Source of the DNA: Setophaga petechia
Taxonomy: Eukaryota > Chordata > Aves > Passeriformes > Parulidae
Assembly (NCBI GenBank): GCA_024362935.1
Contig: JANCRA010000040.1
Coordinates: 3,844,001-3,908,000, forward strand
Length of the DNA stretch: 64,000 nucleotides
Reading direction: 5' to 3'
Part shown: one piece after another, positions 23,450 to 36,200 of the stretch
Layout: every line of letters begins with the position of its first letter
How positions within the stretch are numbered: position 1 is the first letter of the stretch
Position numbers and translations under genes: made by a program
Notes under the pieces: generated by a model
Database searches by the model: none
What the model was told of the DNA's origin: nothing
What the model saw: the letters and a program-made list of their open reading frames with translations, nothing else

Positions 23450-26400
23450 TAACAATGGCGCACTGGAAATCTTTTCTTAAAGCAAATACCTGAACCCTGT
23501 GTATACACAAAATATTTTAAACCTCGTGTTTCAAAAAATGGAAATATTATGCATTAAATCTACTTCCCTCTGAATGGCTTTTGATTCTTCACAATATGAA
23601 GAAGTTTTGGTGTTCTATTGTTGTATTTCTGTTTCATTTTTATGCCTTTTTTCCAATCTCAGGATTTTGTTCAGTGTGTCAATCTGTCAGTTCACACATA
23701 AAGATGTATTTTGTGAACCTGTAAAATTGCAAACTAAACCTCTGAAGTTTTTCAAATCATTACAGGCACTGTCTCTTTTTTCTGCTTTGTATTAGATCTG
23801 TTTTGTTTTTTATTTAACACTTTTCCCTTCAGTATTAGGACCCATAATGTTCCAACATACATTCCAGACTTTACTCAGTTATGATGCAATAATTCTATGC
23901 GTCAGTTTCTGTATCACAAAAGCTTCAAGCATCCAAAGAGTTGCAGTAATTTTCCAAAGAAAGTATGCTTTACTACAGGTTTTTATTTAATGTGTAACTC
24001 TTTGAAATCTAGAGTGCCGGATTTTATATTCCCAAAAAAGGGTTTCCAAATTTGTGTGTTAGAAAAAGTACCATTTCTGGAAAGCACTTACATCCAGTTT
24101 CAGTCTAGGAAATTCTCGATTAAGTCTTAATTTTTAGCACATTTCAGAATTTATATGTGCTGAGAAAAGATTCAGTGATAACTCTCAGAATATTCCGGCA
24201 TAACAGGATGGTCTAGCCAGGGCAATGCAGCCATGTAAGCAACTTGGAAGGCTGATTGCAGTTAAGCATTTGCTCTTGACCTCAAGCAGATTAAAACAAT
24301 TATGGGATATTTTTATCTCAGTTAAGACTTTAATTCTGACTGTTTACAAAAATATTTGTTGTAATTGCTTCCACAGCTTTCACCTTCCGTTCAGTATCTG
24401 GATATACTTTGCATCGTGTGATTCGAGAATTTTGACTTGTTGCATTTGGTCTGTGTCACAAAGACAAAGAGTGGTGCTTCTCAACTGGGAGAAACCTTCC
24501 CAGAAAAAAATACATCAAGAACTACTTGTTCTGGTATAGTTCCCTGGGAGGGAACACCAAAATGATCTTGTTATGACTGGAATCCAAATTCTCAAATGAA
24601 GACTGCTTGCAAAGAAAGGCAGAAGAAATTCTGTGAAGGAAAGACAGAGCACAGTCAGCAGCAAGCTGGGTCTGATGTGGTGCTTTTATGGCAGCATCCA
24701 ACATGAGATAGATAAGACCCAGCTAGAAGCATGGGATGAGGCCATCAGTGCATTGTAACAGCTTGTGAAGAATTGCACAAATAAAAAATTTTACAATAGC
24801 TATTTCATGCTAACGTTCATACACAAAACTTACTTAAAATTGAGATAAGCTGAACAAAAAAATCCTGACAGCCTTTTCAGTTCTGATATTTAATAACAGA
24901 ATGTTATTTCATTGGGTAAATCTCTACTTCTCTTGTCTCTCACAGGAAAATGGTTGATTTTCTCAGTCTTTGACCAGCTCTTGAATTTTTAAAATTTTCT
25001 TTCTTTATGGTGCTCAAATAATTAAACTCAGAATCATATTATCTACAACCATCTGGGATTCTGGGAGGCAATTAATGAAAAATTGAGCAGTTTTAGGAGT
25101 GTTTTCAGTGAGCGTGGTCTCCAAAACAATTGGTCTCTTGTCCATAGGTCTTGAGGATAATATAAATTTTCCTATGCTAAAGGAAGAGATATTTTTACAA
25201 GGTTGGCAGTTCCAAAAATTTGATCCCCTTGAGCTATCGCAAAGGGGTGTTGTTCAGTAATAACATTTGCAGTAAATAATGAAAATGTTATTTCCACTAA
25301 TTTTTTTAAATTCTTTTTTCTTTCAATATTTGAGACACGAGTATTAGGAATAGAACATTAAATTATAACATATAATCAGAGTGTTCTTGCTTCATCTCCT
25401 ATCAAAATTATCATGTTGGAAATTCTCAAGGGGTGCCACCTTTTAAAAATAGATTCCATTGAAAAATACCAAAATTGAAATTGACCAATTAAAAAAAAAC
25501 TTTAAAAAAAATTAAAATTGACCAATTTTAAAAGGCATTGGCCTGTACTTGTACACAAGTTCCAGTAGTGGAGGCCAAGAGGTAAGAGGAATATTAGAAA
25601 GCAGAAAAAAATGGCAAAAAATAAATTAGCTGCTGTCACAGAATCAGGATGCATTGTAGTTTGTGAAATCTGAAAGTATGGTTTTAACAGCACTACAGAA
25701 ATAAAATAAATTATAATTATTTGGGGTAATCTGTGGAGATGTAAATAAAGAAAATTAGAATATATTAATATTGTCCTAGAAACATTGTACAGATTCCAGA
25801 GGAGTGATCTATCTCTAAGATCTATTTAATCAAAACCACATCTACTGTATTTCTGAACAGAAATAGCAAGATCTCTAGTTTAAAAGAATTAATTGGGATA
25901 AATCTCTGCCAAAGTCCTTATTTTGGAGCAATTATGTCTAGCAGATCACTCAGAAATACAGGTGTAAACTTGCATTGGTAGGGGATATTTCAGAGTTTTC
26001 TTTTTTGTTAGTGGAGCAAAAGCCATCACACATATTCAAAAGATTTTCATGGTCTAAGAGGAAAAATCCTTGTGATGTGAGGTTATCTAAATTAGATGTA
26101 ATTATTCCCTTTAGTGATTAATTAACAAAAAAATGTCAAAAAAATTCCACTAAGAGAAGTGAGTTGTTCTTTTTTTAACAGAAACAAGCCAGTAAGACCT
26201 TAGAATATTTAGGTTCCTTGGAAGCTGTAACAGTGTACAGTTACAGCAAGTTCAGGAGTTGTAAGATTCACCAGTTAAACTGAAAGTAAAATGTGTTTGT
26301 TTGGCTCTAAAAATAGTGTGCTAATGACCAACTTGGGTTTTAATTTTTTTTTTTATGTCAAAGTTTCTAAAGGACACAACAGAACACAACATTCTTGGAA

Positions 26401-28224
26401 ACAATTTTCAGAATTCTACCTCCCTGTAAAGCACAAGAAACAAACTACTTGTAGGCACACAATTATATTTATGACCACCAGTTATTAGACAAGCATTGCT
26501 TTAAGTTTTCAGGTGTTTTAAAGGATGTAGTACTTGCTGCACATGTTGATAAATGCTTCACAATAGGTTTTGTGATTGTTCTGCATCTATTGTACCTAAT
26601 GGGACTGCTGTACCTGGTACTCCTAAGCAGCTGTCATGACAAGATGAGTTCAAACACTTCCCAGCTGCTTTGTACTCTGCCTGCCTGGAAAGGGAGCACA
26701 GCAGAACTGAAATGAATGTCTGCATTAGTATTGCACTACTCTGACTTGGCTACACCACAAAGCATGGATCTCTTTATAGTTTTTGTTATGGGCAAAGGTA
26801 AAAAGTATTGATTTTTGGTGCCATAACAACATAGAAAAGTGTTGATTCTAAAATGCTGCTTTCAAGATAAATTGGTTGGCCATTTGGATTATATTGATTG
26901 TTGGGGTTTCTTTTCCTAAGACAAGTCCAGTTTAAGCAAGTATTTAAAAGCACAGATAGAAGTTTTTGTCCCAAGACCCCAAATTTTGAAGCTACTAAAC
27001 AGCAAATACACAGTTTTCTTAGTGTCTTATTTCACAAAGGGAGAATTTACCCTGTGGACTGTTTAATGATTAAAAAAATTAGGTTAACTATGCTGGTATA
27101 CATATCGTTTGTCAAATTATTGCCACTGCCACTTGTTTTTCTTGCTGCAGAAATTACCCCTTACAGAATATAAATAATAACCTCACATAGTTATTCTGTC
27201 CATGGTAGCAATCTTCATACTGAATGCCAAATCAAGAGCAAATCATTAAATTAATGTTAGTGTAAAAATGATGCAATGTGAAATTAACTCGCAGTCCCAT
27301 TGTTTACATTTTACACATTCATGAGGGTAAAAAAACCTCATCTTTTCTTACTATATCTGCAAAGTCTATCTCTTAGTGTGCTAAAAAGAAGAAAAAGAGA
27401 AGACAACCCTAACTTTTTGTAATTTATTTTTATGCCATAAGTTGAAAATCAGCCTTTCTGAAAAGTAACAACAAAAATCACAAAATGTTGAGAATCTCGA
27501 CACTCAAGTGCATTTTATGAATTTAAATCTTGTTTACATCATTCCCTTTGATTTGATTTGAGGGACAGCTAAGAGTAAGCATGAAATCAAACAATGAGGA
27601 CTACATAACTTCAGGAAACACTAGATTATTAAAACAATGTATTTCCTTCATGCATTGTTTCAGGTAAAATGATATTTTGTGAGACAATAACTGCCCTCAA
27701 GTCATGATAAATTCCAGTATACACCTAATTTCAATGCAAGGATCAAATGGAAATCAAAATTCAGTTCATAGTGTAAATATTTATATCATTTTCACTTAAG
27801 AAGACAAACTTCCCTTTCTTTAGGTTGCTATTTCATGAATGTTAAAGGCTGACAACAAATACCTATTCCTTTTGAAAATTATAATTAATTTTCAAACACA
27901 TGGATCTTGATATGACAAAAAAGGTCAGGAAATAGTTTAGAAAATTTTCAAGATATGACAAGAACTTTAAATCGCTGATTCTGCTGAAAATAAATATTAT
28001 CTTAGGTTCTTTGGAGAACACTGGCCATAACTGCATTCCCATGTCTCCACTTTTTAATGTAGAAGAGAGTGGCTCTCTTCCAAGTTGCTTAGATGAGGAC
28101 GAAGTGGATTATGGCAGAGATATAAATTAAATACGTTAGATCTTACTTTAAAACCAACAAACAAAAAAAGGACAAAACCCAAAACCAAACCAAAACAAAA
28201 AAAAATTTTAAAAGAAACTTTGGG
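23450..28224. other. Gene-poor AT-rich DNA
   Basis: No gene or named repeat recognised. The longest plus-strand frame (24225-24539, 104 codons) starts at an ordinary ATG but has no domain and no sign of coding bias. Two near-copies of an 'aaaattgaccaattt'-like phrase lie at about 25475-25530. Confidence 0.5.
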
Positions 28225-28690
28225 CACAAGTTAGAGATGTTCCAATTGAAGATTTTGAGGGCACAGTACCAATACATTCAGCGTTGTGTACCCAAAAAAG
28301 GAAAAACATGAAAAAACTGGAGGGAGTTCAGGGAACACCATGGAGACTATGAAGGCTGATGTCCTTTTTGAGAAAGGAGAGGGTAGAGGAGCTGGGCTTT
28401 TTCAGCCAGGAGCAGAATGGCTTTAGACAACATAACAACAGCCCTCAGTAACTTATTGTGAGTAACAAGACATCAGATCCATGCTCTTCATAAAAGACAA
28501 CGGATACAAGTGTACACGTGAGTGTTCAGAGTGGCTATGCTGAAAAGATTGCTCCCCATGAGCAGTGCCAAGCCATGGCACAGATTGCATAGGGAGATAG
28601 TACAGTGTCTCAATAGTTCAAGATTTTCAGGATACAACTGAATTCCAGCAGGTCCAAACCCATAGCAGACCCTGCAGTGAGCCTACTGTG
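28225..28690 (+). mobile_element. Degraded CR1 LINE fragment
   Basis: Plus-orientation CR1 ORF2 remains. The text around 28270-28300 resembles the conserved 'LEYCVQFWAP'-type stretch with frame damage. After it come 'gttcagggaacaccatggag' and 'gaggagctgggctttttcag', which fit the CR1 segment just before the 3' untranslated part. It is heavily mutated. The ends are estimates. Confidence 0.6.
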
Positions 28691-29559
28691 CGAGCAGGCA
28701 TCTTTAAAAAGTATAAAGTACCCAGAAGTGCAGGAAAAATACTAAAACTTAAATCAGTCAGGGCAATTCTTGCAACAAATTACAAATAAGTTATGTAGAG
28801 ATTTTCTGCCTTTCTTAATCAAGTCCACATCCTCTGAAGGTCTTTTGTCTGAACAGATTTCAAATCAAGGCGAGTCTCTGTCTCCAGTAAGGGAGAAGAG
28901 GTGGCTCCTTTCAAAGGAGTATGCAATAGCCCTAGACATGAACCTTACTCTATTCACATTAATAGTTCTCTGGAGCTATTCCTTTGCACAAGCATTTCCT
29001 GATCTCATTAGCCATTATGTCTGTGGAACTAATTGAACAAGACTTATGGCCTTGCTTAAAGCTGAATTTATTTTTTTTCCTCACAAAATGGTATGGTATC
29101 AATATCAAGAGTAATGTAATGCCAGTTGATTGATCTTTTCTGCAGAAGAAGGAATTGTGTGGGAATCTAAGGAAAAAAACCCCTCTCTACAGTTCTTATT
29201 CAATAAAGCTTGAAATGGAGCCTGAGGAAGAGCAGATGAATTTATGCTACTGCTGCTATCTGAAAGCAATGACTTCTATAAAGCTTGCCATGAATAGCAG
29301 GTGTTACTTGGAAGAGTGAACAGGAGGTGAAGTTTGATATGAGAATGCTAATTACTCTTAACAGTGTTGAAATATAAACATTTTTAGTCTCCCTCTTTAT
29401 CATGAATTTAAAGGATCTGATAAATGTCTTAAACATGTTACTCAGTTAAGATTTCTATTTAGACTCTAATCTCTCCACATTTTTTTCCATTCATCTTTCC
29501 ATTTAGTTCAGAAAACCTTTCATTATATCATTGAATATGCTGGGATCAACCAAGAACAT
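28691..29559. other. Non-coding DNA
   Basis: Nothing recognised. The 88-codon frame at 28770-29036 has no domain signature. Confidence 0.5.
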
Positions 29560-30285
29560 TGGGTTGATTCTCCCTGATTCCGCTTAGGACAACCTAAAAG
29601 TTAAGCTACATATCTGAGAGCATTATCTAAATTCTTCTCAAACATTGACAGGTATGGACAGGGCCAAGAATGACTATTCTGGGGAATTTCTTCCTGTGCT
29701 AGGCCACCTTCTCAGGGAAGATATTTTCCAAATATCCAATCTGGACTTCCCCTGACACAGACTTAAGACATCCCTCACCTCCTATCATGGGACAGCAGGG
29801 AAGCCCTCTTCTCTCCCCATCATTAGCAAATTTAGGCAGCAAATACATGACCCCTCAATTTCCTCTAAGCTGAACAAACTTGTATCCTCAACCTCTACTC
29901 CTAAATTACATCTTCTAGTCCTTTCTCCATTTTCCTTGACATATTTTGGACACAATATTTTTATATCCTTATATCATGGAGCCCAAAAGAGCACACACAC
30001 ACTAGAGGTGAGGCTGCAGCAGTGCTGTGTGCAGTGGGGCAGTCACACCTTTCCACCAGGGAGCTGTACTGTGCTTAATGCACCCCGGGGTTCTGGCAGC
30101 TCGTTTGGCTGCCAGAGCACATTGTTGACTCATTTTGAGCTCAGCATCAACCACATCCCCCAGACCTCTTTCCACAGGGCTGCACTCCAGCCACTCGTCC
30201 CCCAGCCTACATGTCTACATCCAGGGTTACATTTTCCCAGGTGCAGAATCTGCTATTTGTCCCTAATTCATGCCACTGAAGGTGT
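29560..30285 (-). mobile_element. CR1 LINE fragment, antisense
   Basis: The plus strand reads as the reverse complement of a CR1 3' half. In order it gives the 3' untranslated segment (near 29620-29720), the ORF2 end near 29730-29900, and the C-terminal part of the RT-thumb region with text for the 'SQQCALAARRAN'-like stretch near 30090-30170. The 179-codon plus-strand frame at 29936-30475 runs antisense across this relic and is not a gene. Confidence 0.8.
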
Positions 30286-33200
30286 AGATATGCTCACATA
30301 TAACCTCAAACACCTGTGTAAAGAGTTTGTGGTGCCATGTACCAAAGAACTTTATATCTCTTCCATCAAAACCTTTTTTTTAGAAAACAGATCTCACTCA
30401 TCATCCTTTCCAACAGCTCACCCCATTAATTTTGCTTTTCCCCATTTTACAGATCTAGTTTTTGGTAGCAGCTGAAAGACAAACAAAACACTATAAAAAT
30501 AAAGGAATAAGGTTAGGAAATTATACCAAAATTATTCTGTTTTTTATACAAATGAATGATAGATGAGGATTACCATTTTCTGTTAAATCATTCTACTTCA
30601 AACAGGAATGTGAGAAAAGCATTACAGAGTCTGCAGGGAGGAGTCTTGGACTATTTCTTTCAAGAAAGGAAAAAAATTCAGGAGGATATGATGTATGCAT
30701 GAAAAAACTACAGGTAGGCTAGCAAAAGTGATACAAATAATTCTAATTACTCTTTTAGATGATGAAAAATAAACATTGCACTTAGTGAAGCCCTCTGGGT
30801 TTTCCTCCCTGTCTTAATCTAGCCTATAATTAACAGGAAGAATATTTTCTGCCATCCAGAGATCTTTGTAGCAACAGCAAAAATAAAATGTTAATGTTTA
30901 TAAATTATTTAAAAATCACTGTTTCTATCAGATACTGGTAACTGACAAGAATCAGGAAAAAATTTAAATTTTCCAAATATGATAACACTAGACACCATTC
31001 TAGATAAAATCTGTGGTTTTATGTTTTCTATTTGTTTCCTATGCCATTAAGCAATTCCAGAAAATCCCTGTTACAGACAATGAGAGGCTAATCATCACCT
31101 GGAAGAGTCTCCTTTCTAACTCCTGTTCCATTTTAACTCCTGAAGAATCATAATTCAAAAGCATTGAAATCCTTTCAAAACCATTAATTCCTGATAGAAT
31201 TCTTCTTCTAATTCACATATATTCCCCACCTTTATTTGATTTCCATCTCTCTCTCCTGTTTGTATCTTGTGGTAATGAGCTCCACAGACATTTCTTAGTT
31301 TGTTGAAAATACTTTGTTCTTTTTGGACTTTTTTTTTCTATTTTATTGTCTACCTCCTTATTTCTGATCTGTAGTATAGGGCACCTTCTATTTCTTTAAC
31401 AGTATATAGCTTCACATGTCTGTCTCATTTATTTGTGCTCAACTGACTAGCTTTGGAAAGCTAGCTATGAAAAGTCTTTAAATTTCAAGATTCAATCCTT
31501 ATATTTCAACAGCTTTCATACTTGTGTACAATTTTACATTTTTCTAAACAATGGGAAGGCACTTTCTATGGGATCAAATATGTTTGATTAGAACAATATC
31601 TCAGCTTTTGACTAAAAACAACTACAGTATTATTCTAAAACAAGTTATCATTGTTTTAGATGTATGTGTATGCATATATGTGTATAAATTTATCAATATC
31701 TTGCATAGTTTCTTTGGATGATTATCTCTCATTTTCAAATGCAACTACATCAGAAGCTTATCAGTACATATTCAAGTTCCAGCACAATGGGCCTATGTAC
31801 TATATAAAGTTCCCAAACACTGAAAATATTAATTACCTGTTGCTGTTATTTGTTCCAAAATTTCACATTGTAAAATTAAAAATCTTAGAATGTAATAAGA
31901 TATTACAATCTATGACAAATTTGCTATATTGTAGCAAAAGACTTGAAGAATTCTATTGTTTAAAAAGTGTTGCATTTTCTTGTAAAATCTTCAAGAAACA
32001 GTAATGAAAAAAAACAAGCAAAGGAAGTGTATGGGAAAAATGTGGTTGATATTGATATTGCTTATTTCTGCACACAGAATTGTAAAAAATGTTCAAGAAC
32101 TCTTCCTCTTTGAAAAAATATGACCTCCTGTAATACTGCCACAGTCAGGTAGACCTTTTGTGAACTTCTGAGCAAATAATCATCATGTGAGTTGAGAGTG
32201 CCTAAGGTCAGTTTTAACTGAAGCACCAAATTTCTGTAGAATTTCAAGTGAGGTTAGAAGAATAAACTCAGAATACAAATACTGTAACTGACACCTCTCA
32301 GCTAGTTCTTCTCTTTTTCTCCTTCCCCCCTCCTGCCTTTCTATCTTTTTCTATATTCTTTTCCCTATTTCAGATATACATATTTAGGTTACATAGTGGC
32401 AGGTTTCCAGGCAAAGAAGAAACTCAAGGGGGAAAATTTATTCATCAATTAATTGCAGTAGGAATACTATATAGTACCTGTTCTTAAATTCAAAGTCAAG
32501 AAAGTCTTTATCTGTGAGGAGAAAAAGCAAAAATATGCTGAGCATGCCTCTCCGTGTTAATTATCTTGGTTATGTCTACAACCTTGCATATTTGTATGCT
32601 CACCTTGTCATTCTGTAGCATCTGAACCCCTGATATTGAACAGCAGGTGAAGGGGGAATGTATAAAAGAAAGTTAAATCAAAGATAGGATTGAGAGTCTT
32701 GTAGTGATGGCACTAGCAAAACAGGAGATCTAAAGTCAGTTCTTGATTTCACTTTATATGCACTGAAGAGCAAGTCTCATTTCCTTCTGCTAATCTTTCT
32801 CCTTACCCATGAAACAATGACGATATTTTATGCAAACTTTTTTTATTTCTTTTTTCAATCTTATTTTTTTCTTTTAGTCAGTTTTTCATTTAGTCTATGA
32901 ACTTCTGGGGAGGAGAGATGTGTCTTACTGGAGGCTTATGTGGAACTGAGCACAAAGGGGCTTGTCAGCTGAGAATTCTCAGCTCTAGCAGAATACTGAA
33001 AAGCAATAACAGGCAAAGCACAATAAAGATGTTCTTACTTCAAGTATCAAGTACAGACAGGTATCATATCACTGAATTTAAATGGGAAACTGAAGGTAGA
33101 TAGCAATCAACACAACAGTAACCATTTATTTTTCAGAGAGCTTTAAAACAGAGAAAGTGATAGAAAGATCTTACAGCTATTACATATTTCTGGTTTTATT

Positions 33201-36200
33201 TCCTAAGCCTGAATGTCAGTGGTTAATGAATTGCCTTTTGATTGTAGTTATGTGATGAACTTCATATTTCCAAGTTTCTGTTTTTCCCTTTCCTGTATGT
33301 ATTGCTGTGTGTGTATATATGCATACATATAAATTCATATAATATATACATAGTGTATCTACATTCACATGTAACACTGAAGTATGTTTCTGTCTAGAAT
33401 GAGGCATTTCCTCTTAATTTCTTAATGAGGACACATTGGATGTGATGGGATTAAACTGATCGATCTGATTAGTCTGCCTGCAGTTGCTGAATGTGTTGAA
33501 AGGTCAGCAAATTCATAACTGCATTTGAGCTTTACTTTTGAAGTCTATAAAATAATTTCAGTGGGACAAAGCTTTAGACTGACTCATTGTGAAAGAAAGA
33601 CATGGTGCATTAGGAGTAGCCTGAAAAATGCCAAATGCTGGTTTCTTTTATAGCTGATAAAAGACAGAAACAAATTATCCAGGCCTTCTAGAAAAGGAGA
33701 AAATATGCCAGCACAGTGCTGCTGCATGAAAAATTGTTATTCAATAGGCAACTTGATGAGGACAGCTTCCTAGGCAGCATAGGGTTAATAAAGTTCAAGT
33801 GTTATATGGCTACAGCTGCTCTTAAATTTTGTAAGGCACCTACAAGGTAATTTCAGCATAAAAACAAATAGGTCTTATAAAAATTATCTCTTAAAAATTT
33901 AATTGTGTTAAACTTAATGACTCAGAAATATGAAAAGTTTTTCATATGAAAAGTGCTTTTAAACTTTCATTTTTCTGTAATTCAATATTTGGTAGTAAAG
34001 GAATGACCCCATTAATAAAATTATTTCTGCTTTGGCAGATTTTTCTAGTTTTATGACGAGTATAGACCCAAAACTGAACACAAAGAACTATTTCTAATCA
34101 GAAGTCAGCTCTAGTATTGAGACTGAGTTTGCAGTTTCCAGTTGTGAATTTTGTTTAATTTTGGTTTGTCCTTTCAACAAATGCAGCTGATAATACGCTC
34201 ATGTTGTGAACAGTGGCCTACATGCTTAACATGGTACATGAAAATTCCCTTTCATATCAAGTTCAGCCTGTTCAGATCTGTGTGAATAAACACATGAATA
34301 GCACTTACAGGTGAAAAAAATACAAATCATAAAGCACTGAAAAGTTAATTAATTTTCACATCATTTTGTCTAAAGAAAAAATATTATTATAGCATTCATT
34401 CTGCTAAAGCCTCTATTGGGGTTTAAGCAGGGTTCACAGTTTTTGTGCTGTACCTTGTTATCCTGAACAAAATATCCTGAGTATCTGAATTGCTGACAGA
34501 AAATGAACTGCATGACCCCAGAGGTCACCTGTCAATTGCTGCGCTGTTTTTTAAAAAATCCTTCTCAGTTTGGTTTTCCATTTTCGAGCAGATCTTGGGA
34601 TATATCAGTTCAGACCTGTTCTAGGTACAATCCCCAGTACGGGGTTGGGAATAATTCCCAAAGCTCTGCACAGGCAGGCCTGTGAAAACATGTCTTGAGC
34701 AAGTAAATCATCCAGGCTAATCCAAAACAAAATATTCCATTTTACCAAATACTTTTTTGCTTTTTTTATAAAAATTGAAGGACAATGTGAATCAATCTCT
34801 TTGATATTTTTACAACTTCTTTTACTTTTTCAAGTTTTTTGTGTTTTCTTCTCCCTAATCAGTCCTGTAAATAGACATATTTGTAATGCTGTTGTTTACA
34901 AATAATTGATTTTCACTAGAGCTTTTCTTCATTTCCAAAACTCTTCTGTTTAGTTTACCAGAATGCAAATTTTTTCCTTAACCAACTTGAAATATTCTTT
35001 CTGCCTCTCCTTTCACTTGCCTAGAGTGTTTTTATACTAAAACTTTATTAAATATACTTTGTGATTAATATTTTAATGGAAATATAAATATATTTACCCC
35101 CATAGTACTTTGATTTGAATACTATTTCCAAAAGCATCCATTTTAGTGTTTAAAAGCTGAAAGCTAGGTTCCCAATTGAAGTAGATTTTGCACCCTGATA
35201 AAAAACAAGAGTTACAGTACTCGCCCCAGATCAGGTGGTATTCTGGACTCTCCCGTTGCAGTCCCAGGTCCCCATTAACACTTTCTCCTTTGCTCCCTTT
35301 CTCCTGAATTATGGGATTTTGGCTCCTGGAGAGTCTGGAAGTTCCTGGAAGGAACATTAGCCTTCTTCAACAGAGCAAGAGAGAGACATATAAGAATTGC
35401 AGCAAAGAACTGATTTATTAAAAAACTTGTGTAAGAAACTTAGAGAAACAACACAATTGGTGGTGCAGAAGTTTTAATAAACTGCAGAGACCATCTCCTC
35501 CTGCAAACGGGATAGCACCTGGCAGAAAAGTGGAGAAGTACTTGATGTGGCTCTATTCAGGTGGTACCCAGACATCTGCAGAATCTGGCATTGTCAATGA
35601 GATTTTTAAATAGTGGGCTTTGGCAAGGTTACAATTTGAGATCCTGCTATTACACAAACAAGTTTGCATTGTGCTCTAGAGAGCTTATTCTTTTTCCAAA
35701 AATGTTGGTCATCTCTTCCTGTCTCGCACAAAGAGCATTGAGTTAAAAAAGGATGATAGAAAGCCTAAAGAAGTATGACTGTTTAACAGAAGCCTTGGAA
35801 GGAAGTCACAGGATAATTTAATAGGTGTTTTCTTTAATGGGTTTTGTAGATAATATCTGTTATTTTATTTATATTTTAAACACTGAATAAGCTACTTTTC
35901 CGTCCTGAAAAGCTGTGTCTGAGAACTTCAAAGGTTGAAATATTTTAAGGAGAAAAAGAATGCAGTTTATTATAAACCTCAAAACTCCAGTAGGTATCAA
36001 GGATACTCAGTCTGGAAGATAAGACAAAAGTCCAAAAATTATAATCTGTTGAACAGTTAAATCTATCAATCCTGAAATGTTTTTCCCTTAATCTGAAATC
36101 ACTATAGATAGAAGATGTGTGGCCATTGTGCAGTGGGCAGGGCAGGGGGAGGATAGAGAATTGCAGGTAGGTGAGGAGGGGAAAGGGAGGATGACACTGT

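Noticed and set aside
29936..30475. 179-codon plus-strand open frame
   Set aside because: Most of it runs antisense over a CR1 relic; no domain, and the frame is explained by the repeat.
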